Source of the DNA: an uncultured Verrucomicrobiota bacterium
GTDB taxonomy: Bacteria; Verrucomicrobiota; Verrucomicrobiia; Opitutales; UBA9783
NCBI GenBank assembly: GCA_902495005.1
Contig: CABUVL010000001.1
Location: 336,853-400,852 of the forward strand
Reading direction: 5' to 3'
DNA length: 64,000 bases
Within the stretch, counting starts at the first letter, position 1. Each line of letters starts with the position of its first letter. The position numbers and the translations under genes are program-made. Shown piece by piece: positions 1 to 7,837 of this stretch. The notes below the pieces were generated by a model that saw only the letters and a list, made by a program, of their open reading frames with translations, did no database searches and was not told where the DNA came from.

Positions 1-143
1 GGGACTGTGTACACGCGTTCGACGGGATAGCCGTACAGGGGGTCTACGGTTATTTTTTGATCGCAATGATGTTGTATTTCAATCACCGGGCAGGCCGCCT
101 TGTCTTGCTCCGGAATGAGAACTCGATACAGATACCAAGGCAT
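1..143 (-). CDS. FmdB-like small zinc-ribbon-type protein, 3' part cut by window edge
   Basis: Reading the minus strand from an ATG at 143 gives 47 open codons to the window edge. An AGGA ribosome-binding site lies 7 bases upstream. The peptide begins MPWYLYRV and contains a short segment ending GYPVERVYTVP. This layout (aromatic N-terminus, then a G-x-P-V-x-R-V tail before a proline) resembles FmdB-family regulatory proteins, including variants that have lost the CxxC zinc ligands. Only two cysteines are seen and they do not form a knuckle. The gene lies 39 bases downstream of the dnaX tau frame on the same strand. Function is unknown. The family call is from memory of its general pattern and is tentative. 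Confidence 0.45.
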   Translation of the reverse strand, partial: MPWYLYRVLIPEQDKAACPVIEIQHHCDQKITVDPLYGYPVERVYTV

Positions 144-182
144 AAAATTATCCTAAAAATAATAATGCATTTTGGCAAGTGC

Positions 183-521
183 TTATTTTTGAGTGTTGTT
201 CGGCGTGCTCTTGATGAGTAGCCTGTTGTTGATAGGCCAGATGCCGACAAGTTTGCCGTGCAACGATTTTTCAAATGTGTTTTGTATCCCTTTGGGAAAA
301 TGATCCAGTGCCTCTTGAAATTTGGGCGGGGGTGTCAGTTGAGCAATTGTTTGATGGCTGTGTGACTGTGAGAATGTTTCCCAATCGTCGGCGGGTTGAC
401 TTGGCTCTTCCGTGGGCTCCATCGGACTTGTCTCATCGACGGAGGGAATGGAGCTTAATGGCGGAGTTGACGTGGCCGCTGCGCGGGTGTGATCTTCTTC
501 TTTAATCAGTCGTTTTTTTTT
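183..521 (-). CDS. dnaX: DnaX tau C-terminal extension, reached by -1 frameshift at an A9 run
   Basis: From the A9 run the minus-strand -1 frame reads K-R-L-I-K-E-E-D-H-T-R and continues without a stop to TAA at 183-185. It adds 110 residues and gives a tau-like product of about 475 residues. The first half of the extension is a Ser/Thr/Pro-rich linker. The last 50 residues look like a small folded domain (EALDHFPKGIQNTF, then GKLVGIWPIN). It has no start codon or ribosome-binding site suited to separate translation; the first ATG is at 422. Known precedent: dnaX of E. coli (ribosomal -1 shift at A AAA AAG) and Thermus (transcriptional slippage on A9). The alternative is an indel mutation or sequencing error in the run. 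Confidence 0.75.
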   Translation of the reverse strand, partial: KKKRLIKEEDHTRAAATSTPPLSSIPSVDETSPMEPTEEPSQPADDWETFSQSHSHQTIAQLTPPPKFQEALDHFPKGIQNTFEKSLHGKLVGIWPINNRLLIKSTPNNTQK

Positions 522-1609
522 ACGTCAGTGCTGGACTCATTTAAGAGTTTTAGCAGGGTTTCGACGGAGTTCAATTTGACGCACTCTACCGCTTTAAAAA
601 TGATACTTTCCAGATTGCTGCGGATGGACAAGGCGTTTTGTAGGGATTCTTCGCCTCCTTTTAACACATCTAAAATTTGCGTGTAGGCAAAGGGAGATAG
701 GGGCCCGGCTTGCTTAAAACTTTGCGTAAAGCGTTCGTGAAAGCAGCGGTACAGGCTTTTGAGCGCGCGGTAAGAATCGTGCCCCTTGTTTATAATGGAT
801 TCGATAATGTTGAGTATTTGAGCATAATCACCCTTTTCGATGCTTGAGGCCAATGCTTGGATGGTTTCTAAGGGCGTTAATCCGTAAATAGACAGAACAG
901 CCTCTTTCGTGAGGGGCCCATCACAAAATGCGATCGCTTGATCGAGAATGGATTGCGCATCTCGCATCCCGCCTTCAGCCAATTGAGCGATAATGGCAAG
1001 CGCCTCCTCTTCGGCGTTAATTTTTTCGACGTCCACGATGTGCCGCAAGTGCTTTTGAATAATTTCTGGACTTAAGGGGTAGAATTCGAAATGTTGGCAG
1101 CGAGATACGATAGTACTTGGAACCTTGTGTATTTCTGTGGTTGCAAAGATAAATTTTACGTGCGCCGGCGGCTCTTCGAGGGTTTTGAGCAATGCGTTGA
1201 AGGCGGCGGTGGACAGCATGTGGACTTCGTCCAATATATAAATTTTAAATGGACTTTCCGATGGAGAATATTGGCAGTTTTCGCGTAACGAACGGATTTG
1301 TTCGACGGAATTATTGGAGGCGCCGTCAATTTCAATTACGTCCAGGTTTTGTCCTTGAAAAATGGATGAGCACCGTGGGCTTTCGGGGTCAAAATCCACC
1401 CGCGGGCCATTTTCGCAATTGAGTGCCATGGCGAAGAGGCGGGCTGTACTCGTTTTGCCAGTCCCCTGAGGGCCTACGAATAGATAGGCGTGTGCAATGT
1501 GATTCGTTTGAATTGCGTTAGTAAGTGTCTTAACAATATTGTCTTGCCCCACCAAGGCTTGAAATGTTTTTGGACGCCAACGTCTTGCAATGACCTGATA
1601 ATTACTCAT
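506..1609 (-). CDS. dnaX: DNA polymerase III subunit gamma (DnaX, zero-frame product)
   Basis: AAA+ clamp-loader subunit of the replicative DNA polymerase. The 367-residue frame begins MSNYQVIARRWRPKTF, typical of DnaX. Walker A is GPQGTGKTS near residue 46, Walker B is ILDEVHM near 125, and the sensor and arginine-finger segment is TTEIHKVPSTIVSRCQ. The usual zinc-binding cysteine cluster between Walker A and B is reduced to the segment ALNCENGPRVDFDPESPRC, so zinc binding is doubtful. Domain III follows to about residue 360. The frame ends just after a run of nine A (minus strand) at 513-521, and the -1 frame stays open for a further 110 codons. This frame therefore probably gives the short gamma form. 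Confidence 0.93.
   Translation of the reverse strand: MSNYQVIARRWRPKTFQALVGQDNIVKTLTNAIQTNHIAHAYLFVGPQGTGKTSTARLFAMALNCENGPRVDFDPESPRCSSIFQGQNLDVIEIDGASNNSVEQIRSLRENCQYSPSESPFKIYILDEVHMLSTAAFNALLKTLEEPPAHVKFIFATTEIHKVPSTIVSRCQHFEFYPLSPEIIQKHLRHIVDVEKINAEEEALAIIAQLAEGGMRDAQSILDQAIAFCDGPLTKEAVLSIYGLTPLETIQALASSIEKGDYAQILNIIESIINKGHDSYRALKSLYRCFHERFTQSFKQAGPLSPFAYTQILDVLKGGEESLQNALSIRSNLESIIFKAVECVKLNSVETLLKLLNESSTDVKKND
513..521 (-). promoter_or_regulatory. Slippery A9 run in dnaX
   Basis: On the coding strand the zero frame reads GTA AAA AAA AAC GAC TGA. It contains the heptamer A AAA AAC and a nine-A homopolymer only six bases before the gamma stop. I do not see a clear upstream Shine-Dalgarno stimulator or a strong downstream hairpin, which slightly favours transcriptional slippage over ribosomal frameshifting. 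Confidence 0.7.
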
Positions 1610-1750
1610 CTCACTTTAGTGAAATTGAAAATGAAACTTTTGCAACTCAAAATGTGCGTTGCTTCTTTCAAAGCTATTGTGAAAGGAGAACGATAGAACA
1701 CATTACTATTAGAAATATATTTTAAGGACCTAATGGAAATGCTCAAAAAC

Positions 1751-1783
1751 AGAAGAAGAGGGGAACTGTGCCCCTCTTCTTCT
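1751..1783 (-). terminator. Rho-independent terminator of hpf
   Basis: A perfect 13-bp stem (agaagaagagggg paired with cccctcttcttct) with a 7-base loop lies 16 bases beyond the hpf stop. On the minus strand it is followed by GTTTTTG. It separates hpf from dnaX, so dnaX probably has its own promoter in 1610-1750. Confidence 0.85.
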
Positions 1784-1799
1784 TTATCTTAGTGAAAGT

Positions 1800-2132
1800 T
1801 TATTGTTTTATTGTTTGCTTGCGTTTTACTTTGAGTAAACGGGAGCGACGTCGGATTTTCCGTTGCAATTTGTCGACCAAGATGTCGATAGATTTGTACA
1901 AGTTTTCCGAATACGTCGCGACCACCAAGTCGGGCCCGTGAATTTGTATGTGGCCCTTGGCGATGAACTCACCGTGATCCTTACGACTTGCGTCTTGAAT
2001 CAGCTCAACACGTATGCGGACAATGGACGGTTCATGTTTGAATAATTTTGAAACTTTTTCAGTTACAACATTTTTTATGGCATCTGTTAATGTCAAATGC
2101 ACCCCTGTAATGATAATAGCTGATTCATTCAT
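1800..2132 (-). CDS. hpf: Ribosome hibernation promoting factor, short HPF/RaiA type
   Basis: A 110-residue protein of the HPF/YfiA (RaiA) family, which binds the 30S decoding region and holds ribosomes inactive in stationary phase or stress. It shows the family's beta-alpha-beta-beta-beta-alpha pattern: IIITGVHLTLTDAIKNVV at the start, then a strand ending VELIQDA, the segment KGHIQIHGPDLVVATYSENLYKSID, and a basic C-terminal helix (KLQRKIRRRSRLLKVKRK) that contacts 16S rRNA. It lacks the long C-terminal dimerisation domain, so it is the short type. It is divergent from leuS with 87 bases between, and is followed by a strong terminator, so it is probably monocistronic. Confidence 0.9.
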   Translation of the reverse strand: MNESAIIITGVHLTLTDAIKNVVTEKVSKLFKHEPSIVRIRVELIQDASRKDHGEFIAKGHIQIHGPDLVVATYSENLYKSIDILVDKLQRKIRRRSRLLKVKRKQTIKQ

Positions 2133-2234
2133 ATGTTTTATTGTAGGTTATTTGGGGATGGACGCAACGTTTAAATGCAACAAATGTATTTTGAAGTTGC
2201 GTGTTGAGGGTAATGTTGTTTGATTAATCGCATA

Positions 2235-4802
2235 ATGGCTAAGTGTACCGCGTATGATTTTAAAGCCATAGAATCTTATTGGCAAAAATATTGGTTAGAG
2301 CACAAAACGTTTTGCGTTAAGGAGGATAAAAGTAAGCCGAAGTATTACGTTTTGGACATGTTTCCCTACCCCTCGGGGGCCGGTTTGCACATTGGGCATC
2401 CGGAAGGTTATACGGCGTCTGATATTTTAGGCCGTTATAAAAAAGCAAAGGGATTTAATGTCCTACATCCTATGGGTTGGGATGCTTTTGGCTTGCCGGC
2501 AGAACAGCATGCTATTGCGACCGGCTTGCATCCTTCAATCAACACCGAAAAAAACATTGCGACGTTTCGTCAGCAAATTCAACATTTGGGCTTCGCGATT
2601 GATTGGAGCCGTGAAATTAATACGACACAACCGGAGTATTACCGTTGGACACAGTGGATTTTTTTACAATTATTTAAGCACGGCTTGGCGTACGTGGATG
2701 AAAAGCCGGTCTGGTGGTGCCCGCAATTGGGGACTGTCTTGGCCAACGAAGAGGTCATTGATGGAAAATCGGAACGGGGAAGTTTTCCCGTTGAGCGTCG
2801 CAACTTACGTCAATGGGTTTTACGCATTACGCGTTATGCGGATAAGTTGTTGGACGGCCTGAAAGATTTAAATTGGCCCGAGGCGACCAAGATGCAGCAA
2901 CGTGCCTGGATCGGACGTTCAGAAGGCGCCAGCATCTCCTTTCAATTGGAAGGGGACGATCGTGCCTTGGAGGTCTTTACAACACGCCCGGATACTTTGT
3001 ACGGCGTTTCTTTCATCGTTTTGGCTCCGGAGAATCCGCTTGTAGATTCCATCGTTGCGGAGGAGCGTAGGCCTGAACTTGCCTTGTACAAGGCAAGTGT
3101 TAAGTCGAAGAGTGATTTGGAACGTACGGACTTGGCGAAGGAGAAGTCGGGCGTATTTACAGGTCGATACGCGATTCACCCGATGACGAAAGAGCGGATT
3201 CCCGTTTGGGTGGCCGATTACGTGTTGATGGATTATGGAACGGGGGCCGTCATGGGTGTACCCGCTCACGACGAACGAGATTTTGAGTTCGCGCAATTGT
3301 ACCACTTGCCTATCAAACCCGTTTTACAATCAGAAGAGGCATCTGACACCTTACCTTATTGCAGTCGCGGTCGGCTTATCAATTCAGAGGCCTTTAACGG
3401 CCTTACCTCTGAGGAGGCAAAGCAAGCGATCGTTGATGCATTAGAGGGCGCGGGACAGGCTCATAAAACCGTTCAATACAAATTGCACGATTGGCTGTTT
3501 TCCCGTCAACGTTATTGGGGTGAACCTTTCCCGATTGTTTGGATTAAAGAATCCGATTACAAGCGGGTGATGGAGTGTGAGGGATGCGTATTTCGTGAAT
3601 TTTTACCCGAACATCCCGTCACTTACAAAGAGGGTGATGAGACGTTTTGCGCTTTGCCGTTAGCTTCGCAGCATTTGCCTTTACGTTTGCCTTCCGTTTC
3701 TTCATTTAAACCAAGTGAAGAATCCCCCATGCCACTGGTGAATGCCGGTCCTGCATGGTTGGAGGTCAAACTTAATTTGCATACGGGCGCCATTGAGCCC
3801 AATGACGGGCATCTGACGGAAGCGTGGATCTCGGGACGACGTGAAACGAACACGATGCCGCAATGGGCAGGTTCTTGTTGGTACTACCTGCGTTACTTGT
3901 CGCCGCATGAAAGTGAATCGCCTGTCAATGCACAAGCGTTCGATTATTGGAAGACGCCTGATTTGTACATTGGAGGTGCTGAGCACGCGGTTCTGCACTT
4001 ATTGTACGCACGTTTTTGGCATCGTTTCTTGTTCGACATTGGGGTCTTACAAACAAGTGAGCCCTTCCCTCATTTATTTCACCCAGGTATTATATTGGGG
4101 ACAGACGGCAATAAGATGTCTAAGAGCCGTGGCAACGTGGTGAACCCGGATGACATTATTGAAACGTATGGAGCGGATACCCTTCGCATGTACGAAATGT
4201 TTCTAGGCCCCTTGGAGGCCTCTAAGCCTTGGAGTACAAAAAATATTGAGGGAATCCACCGTTTCTTGCGAAAAGTTTGGCGCGAATTTATCGACGAGGA
4301 AGGTGCAGTTTCAACAAAAGCTTGTGGAGAAAAGAATTCACCCGAAATGGAAGCCATGCTGCATGAGACAATTGCCAAGGTGGGCGATGACATCGAGCAT
4401 CTCCGCTTTAATACGGCTATTTCACAACTCATGATCTTCATGAATCGGGTCCAAAAGGAGTTTGCTATTGCTAAAAGTACGGCAAAAGCATTTGTTCAAA
4501 TGTTGGCGCCATTTGCACCTCACATTGCCGAAGAGTTGTGGTCCCGTATGGGAGGGCAAGGGTCGGTGTCGGAAGCTTCATGGCCCGAGGTGGATGCGAG
4601 TAAATTGGTGAAAACACAATTGAAGATTGTGCTTCAAATCAATGGCAAATTGAGAGATGAAATTACCGTGGATGCCAATGATTCAAAGGAGCTTATATTA
4701 AAGAAAGCAAAAGAATCCCCGAAGGCTTCTGCGCTCCTCCGCGATAAGGTCATTAAACGAGAAATTTACGTGCCGGGCAAATTGGTCAATTGGGTTGTAT
4801 GA
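2235..4802 (+). CDS. leuS: Leucyl-tRNA synthetase
   Basis: Class Ia synthetase that charges tRNA-Leu. From the ATG at 2235 it has 855 residues, normal for bacterial LeuRS. A TTG at 2220 with GAGGG nine bases upstream is an alternative start that adds MINRI. Visible features are the HIGH motif inside AGLHIGHPEGYTASD, the CP1 editing domain with TTRPDTLYGVSF and YGTGAVMGVPAHDERDFEF (threonine-rich and aspartate editing motifs), KMSKS inside DGNKMSKSRGNVVNPDDI, the anticodon-binding domain, and a C-terminal domain ending QINGKLRDEITV. It is the first gene of a compact operon. Its TGA overlaps the lpxI ATG (ATGA), implying translational coupling. Confidence 0.98.
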   Translation: MAKCTAYDFKAIESYWQKYWLEHKTFCVKEDKSKPKYYVLDMFPYPSGAGLHIGHPEGYTASDILGRYKKAKGFNVLHPMGWDAFGLPAEQHAIATGLHPSINTEKNIATFRQQIQHLGFAIDWSREINTTQPEYYRWTQWIFLQLFKHGLAYVDEKPVWWCPQLGTVLANEEVIDGKSERGSFPVERRNLRQWVLRITRYADKLLDGLKDLNWPEATKMQQRAWIGRSEGASISFQLEGDDRALEVFTTRPDTLYGVSFIVLAPENPLVDSIVAEERRPELALYKASVKSKSDLERTDLAKEKSGVFTGRYAIHPMTKERIPVWVADYVLMDYGTGAVMGVPAHDERDFEFAQLYHLPIKPVLQSEEASDTLPYCSRGRLINSEAFNGLTSEEAKQAIVDALEGAGQAHKTVQYKLHDWLFSRQRYWGEPFPIVWIKESDYKRVMECEGCVFREFLPEHPVTYKEGDETFCALPLASQHLPLRLPSVSSFKPSEESPMPLVNAGPAWLEVKLNLHTGAIEPNDGHLTEAWISGRRETNTMPQWAGSCWYYLRYLSPHESESPVNAQAFDYWKTPDLYIGGAEHAVLHLLYARFWHRFLFDIGVLQTSEPFPHLFHPGIILGTDGNKMSKSRGNVVNPDDIIETYGADTLRMYEMFLGPLEASKPWSTKNIEGIHRFLRKVWREFIDEEGAVSTKACGEKNSPEMEAMLHETIAKVGDDIEHLRFNTAISQLMIFMNRVQKEFAIAKSTAKAFVQMLAPFAPHIAEELWSRMGGQGSVSEASWPEVDASKLVKTQLKIVLQINGKLRDEITVDANDSKELILKKAKESPKASALLRDKVIKREIYVPGKLVNWVV

Positions 4803-5644
4803 GTCTGTCGCGATTTTTACCTGCTGATTTTGATCCTGCTGGGAAGGTGGTACTGTTGGCGGGGCGCGGAAATTACCCCCGTTTGGTTTGGCAACGCTTG
4901 CTCGAATGTCGTTTGGATGCACACGTAATTGCCTTGGAAGCGTCTGCGAACGTATGGACGGACGCCATTCCAGCGGATAGGAAGACTTTTATCAACGTTG
5001 GACAAATTGGAAAATTGTTGCATTTGCTCAAGCAATTAAAGGCGCGTTATGTGTACTTGGCGGGTCAAATTACACCGGGCAAATTGTTCCAGCAATTGAA
5101 ACCAGATTTTAAGGCGATCTGGTTGCTCGCCCGCTTGAAAGAAAAGAATGCATCGACAATCTTTGGCGCGGTCGTCCGTGAAATTGAAGCTTTGGGTATT
5201 ACGGTTTTGGATGCCCGCAGTTTTTTGGATGAGCATTTGGCCCACTCGGGTGAGATATCAGCGGTGTCTTCAATTAAAATTGCGGATTATGAACTCCAGC
5301 AGGGTATCGCGGCCGCGAGGGCCTTGGCTGCCGCCGATATAGGGCAAGGGTTGGTCATATGTCGGGGTACGATTATTGCGGCTGAAGCGTTTGAGGGAAC
5401 GGATGCCATGTTGGAACGTGCCGGCAGCTTATGTCACAAGCCAATGGGCTTTATTAAGCTCGCGAAAAATAATCAAGACTTTCGGTTTGACGTTCCCAGT
5501 TTTGGTCTGAAGACTTTGAAGCATATGAAAGCATCGGGCATTACTTGGGCCGCGCTTGAGGCAAATAATGTTTTGATTATCAATAAGGATATTGTTTTAA
5601 GCGAGGCGAAATCGTTAGGCATAAAGATCATAGGTTTTCAATGA
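4799..5644 (+). CDS. lpxI: UDP-2,3-diacylglucosamine pyrophosphatase LpxI
   Basis: A 281-residue protein of the LpxI (DUF1009) family. It hydrolyses UDP-2,3-diacylglucosamine to lipid X, the fourth step of lipid A synthesis in organisms that lack LpxH. The N-terminal nucleotide-binding region has LLAGRGNYPRLVWQ, and a middle segment has YLAGQITPGKLF. The C-terminal catalytic domain contains GQGLVICRGTIIAAEAFEGTDAML, matching the family's G-x-x-x-x-x-E-x-x-G-T-D block with the likely catalytic aspartate, then RFDVPSFGLKTL. ATG overlaps the leuS stop by four bases, and its own stop overlaps the next ATG the same way. The start at 4799 is preferred over an upstream TTG at 4790 because of the ATGA junction. 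Confidence 0.93.
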   Translation: MSLSRFLPADFDPAGKVVLLAGRGNYPRLVWQRLLECRLDAHVIALEASANVWTDAIPADRKTFINVGQIGKLLHLLKQLKARYVYLAGQITPGKLFQQLKPDFKAIWLLARLKEKNASTIFGAVVREIEALGITVLDARSFLDEHLAHSGEISAVSSIKIADYELQQGIAAARALAAADIGQGLVICRGTIIAAEAFEGTDAMLERAGSLCHKPMGFIKLAKNNQDFRFDVPSFGLKTLKHMKASGITWAALEANNVLIINKDIVLSEAKSLGIKIIGFQ

Positions 5645-6411
5645 AATATACGGTAATACAAACGGCCTTTTGGCCCACAATTCGTACACTTAGCGAATGT
5701 TTTGACGAAAAAACTTTGTTCGTATGGGACGTGGATGGTACATTAATTTACCCCAATGATGTCGTGTTTTATCCGCAGTACATTGCTCTTAATCCCTATA
5801 CCACGTTGGCGGAAGAAATTGAGTGTACGAAGCCTCACGGTCTTAGCGACAGTCGAGCCATCTGTGCACGTTGGTACGATGCTTGGAGCCGCGCGCCGTT
5901 TGTATTAATGCACCCAGATGTCCCCACGACGATTAAAAATTTACAGGCTCACCACATTACCAATATTGCATTGACGTACCTGCTTGTGCGTAATCTTGAC
6001 GGTAGGGACTTCGTCCAATGGCGCGTTGATCAATTGAAGCGGTTGGGGATAGATTTCAGTGGGGCTTTTGACGCGTGCCCACGTTTACAATTAGACGAGG
6101 TTTTGGCCGCCAATAAGGTGCAGGCGTCGGCCGAAAACTGGGTTTATGCGCCGGCTTATCAAGATGGCGTATTGTTGACTCACAATTTTAGCAAAAGTTT
6201 GTGCTTGGAGGCGTTATTGCGACGTCTAAAGTTTTTGCCAAAATGCATATTTTTTGTGGATGATTTGGAAGACAATGTGCAAGTGATCGGAGAGCTTTGT
6301 AAAAAGTTGGACATTGATTTTGTGGGAATCCACTATGTGGGTGTGCAGCATTTGCCTGGAGATTGGACGGAAGAAAAAGTGCTGAAAAAGTGGTCTGAAA
6401 TTAGCAAGTAG
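5641..6411 (+). CDS. HAD-superfamily protein, DUF2608-like
   Basis: A 256-residue protein of unknown substrate. HAD motif I is clear near residue 29 (LFVWDVDGTLIY, with DxD nucleophile and acid). A late acidic motif IFFVDDLEDNVQVI near residue 205 fits motif IV for magnesium. Between them lies a large cap region. The arrangement resembles the DUF2608 family, which is common in Legionella, Chlamydia relatives and other intracellular bacteria. That assignment is from memory. No signal peptide or membrane segment. Its ATG overlaps the lpxI stop (ATGA), so it is co-translated with lipid A synthesis. A phosphatase role in envelope metabolism is inference. It overlaps the opposing mscS-type gene by 11 bases at the 3' end. 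Confidence 0.75.
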   Translation: MKYTVIQTAFWPTIRTLSECFDEKTLFVWDVDGTLIYPNDVVFYPQYIALNPYTTLAEEIECTKPHGLSDSRAICARWYDAWSRAPFVLMHPDVPTTIKNLQAHHITNIALTYLLVRNLDGRDFVQWRVDQLKRLGIDFSGAFDACPRLQLDEVLAANKVQASAENWVYAPAYQDGVLLTHNFSKSLCLEALLRRLKFLPKCIFFVDDLEDNVQVIGELCKKLDIDFVGIHYVGVQHLPGDWTEEKVLKKWSEISK

Positions 6412-7378
6412 CCGCCGCATGGTGAGTGATTGAATCGCACAAGCTAAGCAAGGACAGTTGTAAGTGTTCGCGAACGTCAGAAAGGTCCTGTGAGTTGGTA
6501 TTTTTGAGAACGTAATTTAGTGAGGCATTGTGCGTGCCATCCACGTTTTCAGTAATGCTAAAATGTGGGTGTTCAATTTTAGTGTACTCGATTAAGAATT
6601 GGCGCGCTTGCACGAGAAATGCGTGCATTTGTTCAGCCTGCAAGCTCACGTTGAGCCGGAACGTTTGTTGAACGTGCAAATGCGAGAAATCCGACCAATT
6701 ATCGATCCATTCGTTGACGAGCACGTGATTGGGAATGGATAAGTAGGTACCCGTTGGCGTGAGCAGCCGGGTAGACCTTAATCCAATACTGAGGACCTTG
6801 CCAGAAGCTTTGGAGCTGAGGACAATCCAATCGCCTACCTTAAAGGGTTGGTCGAATAAGATGGCGATGGTGCCCCACAAGTTCGCGAATGTGTCGCGAG
6901 AGGCAAATGCGACGGCGGCGCCCCCTATTCCCAAGGTTGTCATCAGACCATTGAGCGAGTAACCAAGATTGTTGGCCGCAACAACGGTGCCAATGCCGAT
7001 GCAACTTACGTTTATCAATTTTTGTGCGGTGGGTGAAAAACTTTCCCAAATGGACAAATTGCGGATGCTGGCTTGCTTGAGGAGGGGCAGCAACAATAGA
7101 CCTCCCCATTCCCCCAAGCACAGGAAAATGCAAAAGCTGGAACAGGCGCGGAGCAAATGGGTGGCATAGGCCATTTGATTGAATTCAGCCCATTGAAAGA
7201 GAGAGAAAAATAACCACAGCATGAGGCTGTGAGCGTAAATGAGACGGATGCGTTTGGGCCGTTCATTTGCCGGGAGGAGGTCAAAGATGTTTGCTTTTTT
7301 TAAGCGTCGGAGAATGTAGCTAATGAGGCAGAATCCAATGAAGAATCCAGCGGACCATATAAGTATTGTGTCGTACAT
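6401..7378 (-). CDS. MscS-family mechanosensitive channel
   Basis: A 325-residue inner-membrane protein of the small-conductance mechanosensitive channel family, which releases solutes on hypo-osmotic shock. The N-terminus has four hydrophobic segments. The pore-lining helix and start of the beta domain are recognisable: NNLGYSLNGLMTTLGIGGAAVAFASRDTFANLWGTI, then FDQPFKVGDWIVL, near residues 135-190. The alanine/glycine packing of TM3 is preserved. It then runs TGTYLSIPNHVLVNEWIDNWS, the conserved beta-domain end (PN-x-x). The C-terminal alpha/beta domain follows. It converges on the HAD gene and shows no operon partner. Confidence 0.9.
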   Translation of the reverse strand: MYDTILIWSAGFFIGFCLISYILRRLKKANIFDLLPANERPKRIRLIYAHSLMLWLFFSLFQWAEFNQMAYATHLLRACSSFCIFLCLGEWGGLLLLPLLKQASIRNLSIWESFSPTAQKLINVSCIGIGTVVAANNLGYSLNGLMTTLGIGGAAVAFASRDTFANLWGTIAILFDQPFKVGDWIVLSSKASGKVLSIGLRSTRLLTPTGTYLSIPNHVLVNEWIDNWSDFSHLHVQQTFRLNVSLQAEQMHAFLVQARQFLIEYTKIEHPHFSITENVDGTHNASLNYVLKNTNSQDLSDVREHLQLSLLSLCDSITHHAAATC

Positions 7379-7837
7379 AATTCAATGCTGATTTTAAGGT
7401 CCTTTGCTTTAATTTGTAAATTATTTTATTACGAAAGCTGGGAGCTAGCTCATTAAGATTAGAAGCCTCAATGTGATTTGCATTCAATGACAGCTTAGGT
7501 GATTGATTGACAGAGTATTGTGCGATAGACTTGTTCGCCTCGTGCCGTTATATTCGGCAGATGCTTGGATAATGAAATTTTTGAATGGAGAGCCTCTAAT
7601 GGTACGTGCGCCAATTTTTATTATGTTTTTAATTACCCAGCTTTGAGCGTGACCGATGTGAGTAGAGTGCGATTAAAGGTAGTAATGGATTCATGAATAC
7701 AACACGGCGTCATTTTATAATAGCAGAAAAATTTGTTTAAAAAGACGCCGATTGGGGCATTGTGATGCGTAATTTAGGATTCTAACTTGGGGTCCCATCT
7801 TTCATCTGCGGTGGAACCCTCATGTGCGTTTGTACGG
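7379..7837. other. Intergenic region without a recognisable gene
   Basis: About 460 bases between the start of the mscS-type gene and the end of the lipase gene. No open frame with a plausible start, no tRNA or known RNA was seen. It holds a small hairpin (tgccg/cggca near 7540) and the imperfect stem-loop listed separately at 7790-7819. The first 60 bases are AT-rich and may carry the mscS promoter. Confidence 0.5.
7790..7819 (-). terminator. Weak stem-loop after the lipase gene
   Basis: gggtcccatc pairs with ggtggaaccc (one mismatch and one G-U) around a 10-base loop, 18 bases beyond the lipase stop. It is not followed by a T run on the minus strand, so it may be a weak terminator or a 3'-end stabiliser. 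Confidence 0.3.

Noticed and set aside
6524..6539. GG-N10-GC match (TGGCAC) on the minus strand
   Set aside because: Inside the mscS-type coding sequence, -12 part is poor, and no gene starts just downstream.
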